Position numbers and translations under genes: made by a program
Notes under the pieces: model-generated
Told to the model about the DNA's origin: nothing
Seen by the model: only the letters and a program-made list of their open reading frames with translations
Databases searched by the model: none
In this document: one piece after another, positions 4,298 to 6,353 of the stretch
Layout: each line of letters opens with the position of its first letter
Position numbering within the stretch: position 1 is the first letter of the stretch
DNA from: Microbacteriaceae bacterium UBA4731
GTDB lineage: Bacteria > Actinomycetota > Actinomycetes > Actinomycetales > Microbacteriaceae
Direction: 5' to 3'
Length of the DNA: 6,353 nucleotides
NCBI GenBank assembly: GCA_002404115.1
Contig: DHJB01000019.1
Span: 1-6,353 of the forward strand

Positions 4298-4662
4298 ATG
4301 GTCGGCTCGAAGCGAGTGGTTCCAATATTTCCTGTCCGCGACCTCAAGGTTGCAATGGATCACTACCAACGACTCGGCTTCGCGACCCGCGCTTACAAGG
4401 GCGGCGGCTACGGCTACGCCACGCTCGCTGGGTGCGAGATCCACCTGGGGTTGTCACCGTCGACCAGGTCGCTACACCGTCGTCTGCCTACCTATTCGTC
4501 GAAGACGCCGACGAGTTGGCTCGTGCGTGGACCGCGACCGGCGCAGACGTCAGGACGCCTGAGGACACCGAGTGGGGACAACATGAGGGCGTCGTGATCG
4601 ACCCCGATGGCAACAGCATTCGCTTCGGCTCCCCGATGCGAAGTCCCCACCGCAACCAATAG
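4298..4662 (+). pseudogene. VOC-family (glyoxalase/bleomycin resistance-like) protein, frameshifted
   Basis: Two frames together make a normal VOC protein of about 121 residues. The N half runs from ATG 4298 to the G run at 4447-4450 (51 codons, including VVPIFPVRDLKVAMDHYQRL and GYGYATLAGCEIHLG). The C half resumes one base back at 4450 and runs to the TAG at 4660-4662 (70 codons, with SSAYLFVEDADELARAW, EWGQHEGVVIDPDGNSIRFG). Inserting one G into the GGGG run restores a single frame, so this looks like a one-base deletion, a sequencing error, or, less likely, -1 slippage on G-GGG. Uncorrected, the N frame ends at 4597 after 99 codons with an unrelated tail. VOC proteins of this kind bind or modify small toxic compounds as cytosolic dimers; some sequester bleomycin-type drugs. 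The exporter gene begins 38 nt downstream, which supports a resistance role. Confidence 0.85.
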
Positions 4663-4700
4663 CTTCGCCCCAGCCGAAATCTGATGAAGGGTTCCCTCAA

Positions 4701-6341
4701 GTGGCCAGAACCTCTGACCTGCCCGGTGGCTCGCCGGCCGGGAACACCGACCCCCGGCTGGCGGCTGGGGCCGCCGAGCCGCAACGCGGTGAGGCGAGCG
4801 CAGGCGCTGAGCCGAGCAAGTGGCTGACGCTGACGGCCGTTTGCCTCGGCACGTTCATGCTTCTGCTCGACATCACGATCGTGAACGTGGCGCTCCCGGA
4901 CATCCAGCATTCGCTCAAGGCGTCGTTCTCGGACCTACAGTGGGTGGTCGACGCCTACGCCCTCACCCTCGCCGCGTTGCTGCTGACCGCGGGGGCGTTG
5001 GCGGACATGTACGGGCGTCGGCTGCTCTACATCGTCGGGCTGGTCGTGTTCACCGTGGCATCGATGATGTGCGGATTCGCTCCCACCCATCTGTTCCTCG
5101 AGCTCTCCCGGGCGCTGCAGGGTGTCGGCGGGGCGATCATGTTTTCGGTGTCGCTGGCGCTTCTGGCGCACGCGTTTCGCGGCAAGGACCGCGCTGTCGC
5201 GTTCGCGATCTGGGGCGCTATCACCGGCATCGCGGTCGCGATCGGGCCGCTGCTCGGCGGCGCGCTGACCAGTGGCCTGTCCTGGCGGTGGATCTTCTTC
5301 GTGAACCTGCCGGTCGGCGCCGTGGCGTTGTGGATCACGGTTACCCGGGTGCCCGAGTCGAAGACCCCCGATGCCCGCCGCCCCGACTGGGTGGGCGCAG
5401 CGACGTTCACGACCGCCTTGGCGTCGCTGGTCTACGCGCTGATCGAGTCCAGCACCGTCGGATTCGGCGCGTCCCGCGTGGTCGCCTGCTTCGCCGCCGC
5501 CGGGGTGCTGCTGATCGCATTCCTCGTCGCGGAGCGGTTGGGCAAGTACCCGATGTTCGACCTCGGCCTGTTCCGGCTGCCGACGTTTTCGGGCGGGTTG
5601 ATCGCGGCGTTCGGTCTGAGCGCCTCGATCTTCTCGATGTTCCTCTACCTGGTGCTCTACATCCAGGACACGCTGGGGTTCAGCCCGTTCCAGACCGGGC
5701 TACGACTGCTGATCATCTCCGGCGGGATCCTGGTGACCTCGACAGTGGCCGGCAGGCTAACCCAGCACGTACCACTGCGCTGGCTAATCGGTCCGGGCCT
5801 GCTGATCGTCACCGTCGGGCTACTGCTCATGCGTGGTCTGACCGCCTCCAGCTCGTGGACGCATCTCATCGCCGGGTTCATCGTTGCCGGCGCCGGCGTC
5901 GGCCTGGTGAACCCACCACTCGCCTCGACAGCGGTCGGCGTCGTTCATCCCCAGCGGGCAGGCATGGCGTCGGGCATCAACACGACCTTCCGCCAGGTCG
6001 GCATCGCCACCGGCATCGCCCTGCTCGGCACCCTGTTCTCCCACAGGCTGCACGACCAGATCGTGGCTAACCTGGCCCGCGTCCCCGGCGCGGCCGGCCA
6101 CACCGCCACGATCGCGTCGGCCCTCAAGTCGGGCCAGATCGGTCAGGCCCTGTCCACGCTGCCGGCCGGTCTGCGGGCACCCGTCGCGGGCGCGGCCCGC
6201 GGCGCGTTCACTGATGGCCTCAACCTGATCCTGCTCGTGGGAGCGATCATCGCCCTCGTCAGCGGGCTGATAGCGCTGCTGTCGATCCGCTCGAAGGACT
6301 TCGCCCCACATGCCCCCGTCCCAGCGGGCAGCGGGGCCTAG
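4701..6341 (+). CDS. MFS drug exporter, DHA2 (EmrB/QacA) family, 14 helices
   Basis: This is a complete, 546-residue drug:proton antiporter of the inner membrane. After a polar N-terminal region of about 40 residues come 14 probable helices. Landmarks are LLDITIVNVALP in helix 1 (Asp57), motif A GALADMYGRR (98-107) in the loop after helix 2, RALQGVGGA (137-145), the antiporter motif C GPLLGG (182-187), and SWRWIFFVNLPVG (194-206). The second half carries ASGINTTFRQVGIATG, also usual in the family. The GTG at 4701 is chosen because AAGGG (4687-4691) lies 9 nt upstream. The gene follows the VOC gene by 38 nt, so they are probably one transcript. No promoter or terminator was found nearby, and the window ends 12 nt after the stop. 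Substrates are not predictable; hydrophobic antibiotics or dyes are usual for the family. The long extramembrane stretch before the last helix (about residues 440-500) matches DHA2 architecture. Confidence 0.95.
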   Translation: MARTSDLPGGSPAGNTDPRLAAGAAEPQRGEASAGAEPSKWLTLTAVCLGTFMLLLDITIVNVALPDIQHSLKASFSDLQWVVDAYALTLAALLLTAGALADMYGRRLLYIVGLVVFTVASMMCGFAPTHLFLELSRALQGVGGAIMFSVSLALLAHAFRGKDRAVAFAIWGAITGIAVAIGPLLGGALTSGLSWRWIFFVNLPVGAVALWITVTRVPESKTPDARRPDWVGAATFTTALASLVYALIESSTVGFGASRVVACFAAAGVLLIAFLVAERLGKYPMFDLGLFRLPTFSGGLIAAFGLSASIFSMFLYLVLYIQDTLGFSPFQTGLRLLIISGGILVTSTVAGRLTQHVPLRWLIGPGLLIVTVGLLLMRGLTASSSWTHLIAGFIVAGAGVGLVNPPLASTAVGVVHPQRAGMASGINTTFRQVGIATGIALLGTLFSHRLHDQIVANLARVPGAAGHTATIASALKSGQIGQALSTLPAGLRAPVAGAARGAFTDGLNLILLVGAIIALVSGLIALLSIRSKDFAPHAPVPAGSGA

Positions 6342-6353
6342 ACCTAGCCGTCG

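Noticed and set aside
4820..6070. Arginine-rich plus frame of 416 codons
   Set aside because: It is an out-of-frame shadow of the MFS exporter, which has all family motifs.
1..6353. CRISPR array or complete insertion sequence
   Set aside because: There are no regularly spaced repeats and no transposase reading frame; the only notable direct repeat occurs twice, 2.9 kb apart.

Overview
The window is high-GC DNA whose convincing genes have mostly G or C at third codon positions. Two of the promoters that can be proposed have a TANNNT -10 box placed for leaderless transcription. A DUF3099-type small membrane protein and an F420-type split-barrel oxidoreductase are also present. Together these suggest an actinobacterium, probably of the mycobacterial/nocardial group; the genus cannot be settled from this window.

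Layout. Bases 1-396 hold no complete gene: there is the inner part of an unrecognised minus-strand reading frame running off the left edge, and a short plus-strand frame of unknown nature. Bases 397-2808 are a compact redox module. A small PPOX/split-barrel, F420-type oxidoreductase lies on the minus strand, divergent from a two-gene plus-strand operon of an aldo/keto reductase and a short-chain dehydrogenase, with 6 nt between the last two. The 207-bp divergent spacer carries palindromes and a TANNNT box 13 nt before the reductase ATG. Bases 2809-3472 have no gene that can be called firmly. This stretch contains stacked hairpins after the dehydrogenase, a second copy of a 25-nt repeat first seen at 127-151, and two opposed coding-like frames, the minus one having a strong ribosome binding site.

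Bases 3473-3793 encode a two-helix DUF3099-like membrane protein on the minus strand. After a spacer with a perfect 8-bp hairpin comes a 61-codon plus-strand ORF with a strong Shine-Dalgarno sequence that lies inside a predicted hairpin; it may be a truncated recombinase start. Bases 4298-6341 form a resistance-like pair: a VOC (glyoxalase/bleomycin-resistance fold) gene broken by what looks like one missing G, followed 38 nt later by an intact DHA2/EmrB-QacA-type 14-helix drug exporter.

Read as a whole, the window is accessory metabolism (three oxidoreductase folds acting on small molecules) next to a detoxification/export unit, separated by decayed sequence. I see no CRISPR array, tRNA, rRNA, complete transposase or clearly new multi-gene system. 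The most useful leads are the frameshifted VOC gene, the repeat pair bracketing the redox module, the hairpin over the 4024 ribosome binding site, and the ambiguous 3094-3468 segment.
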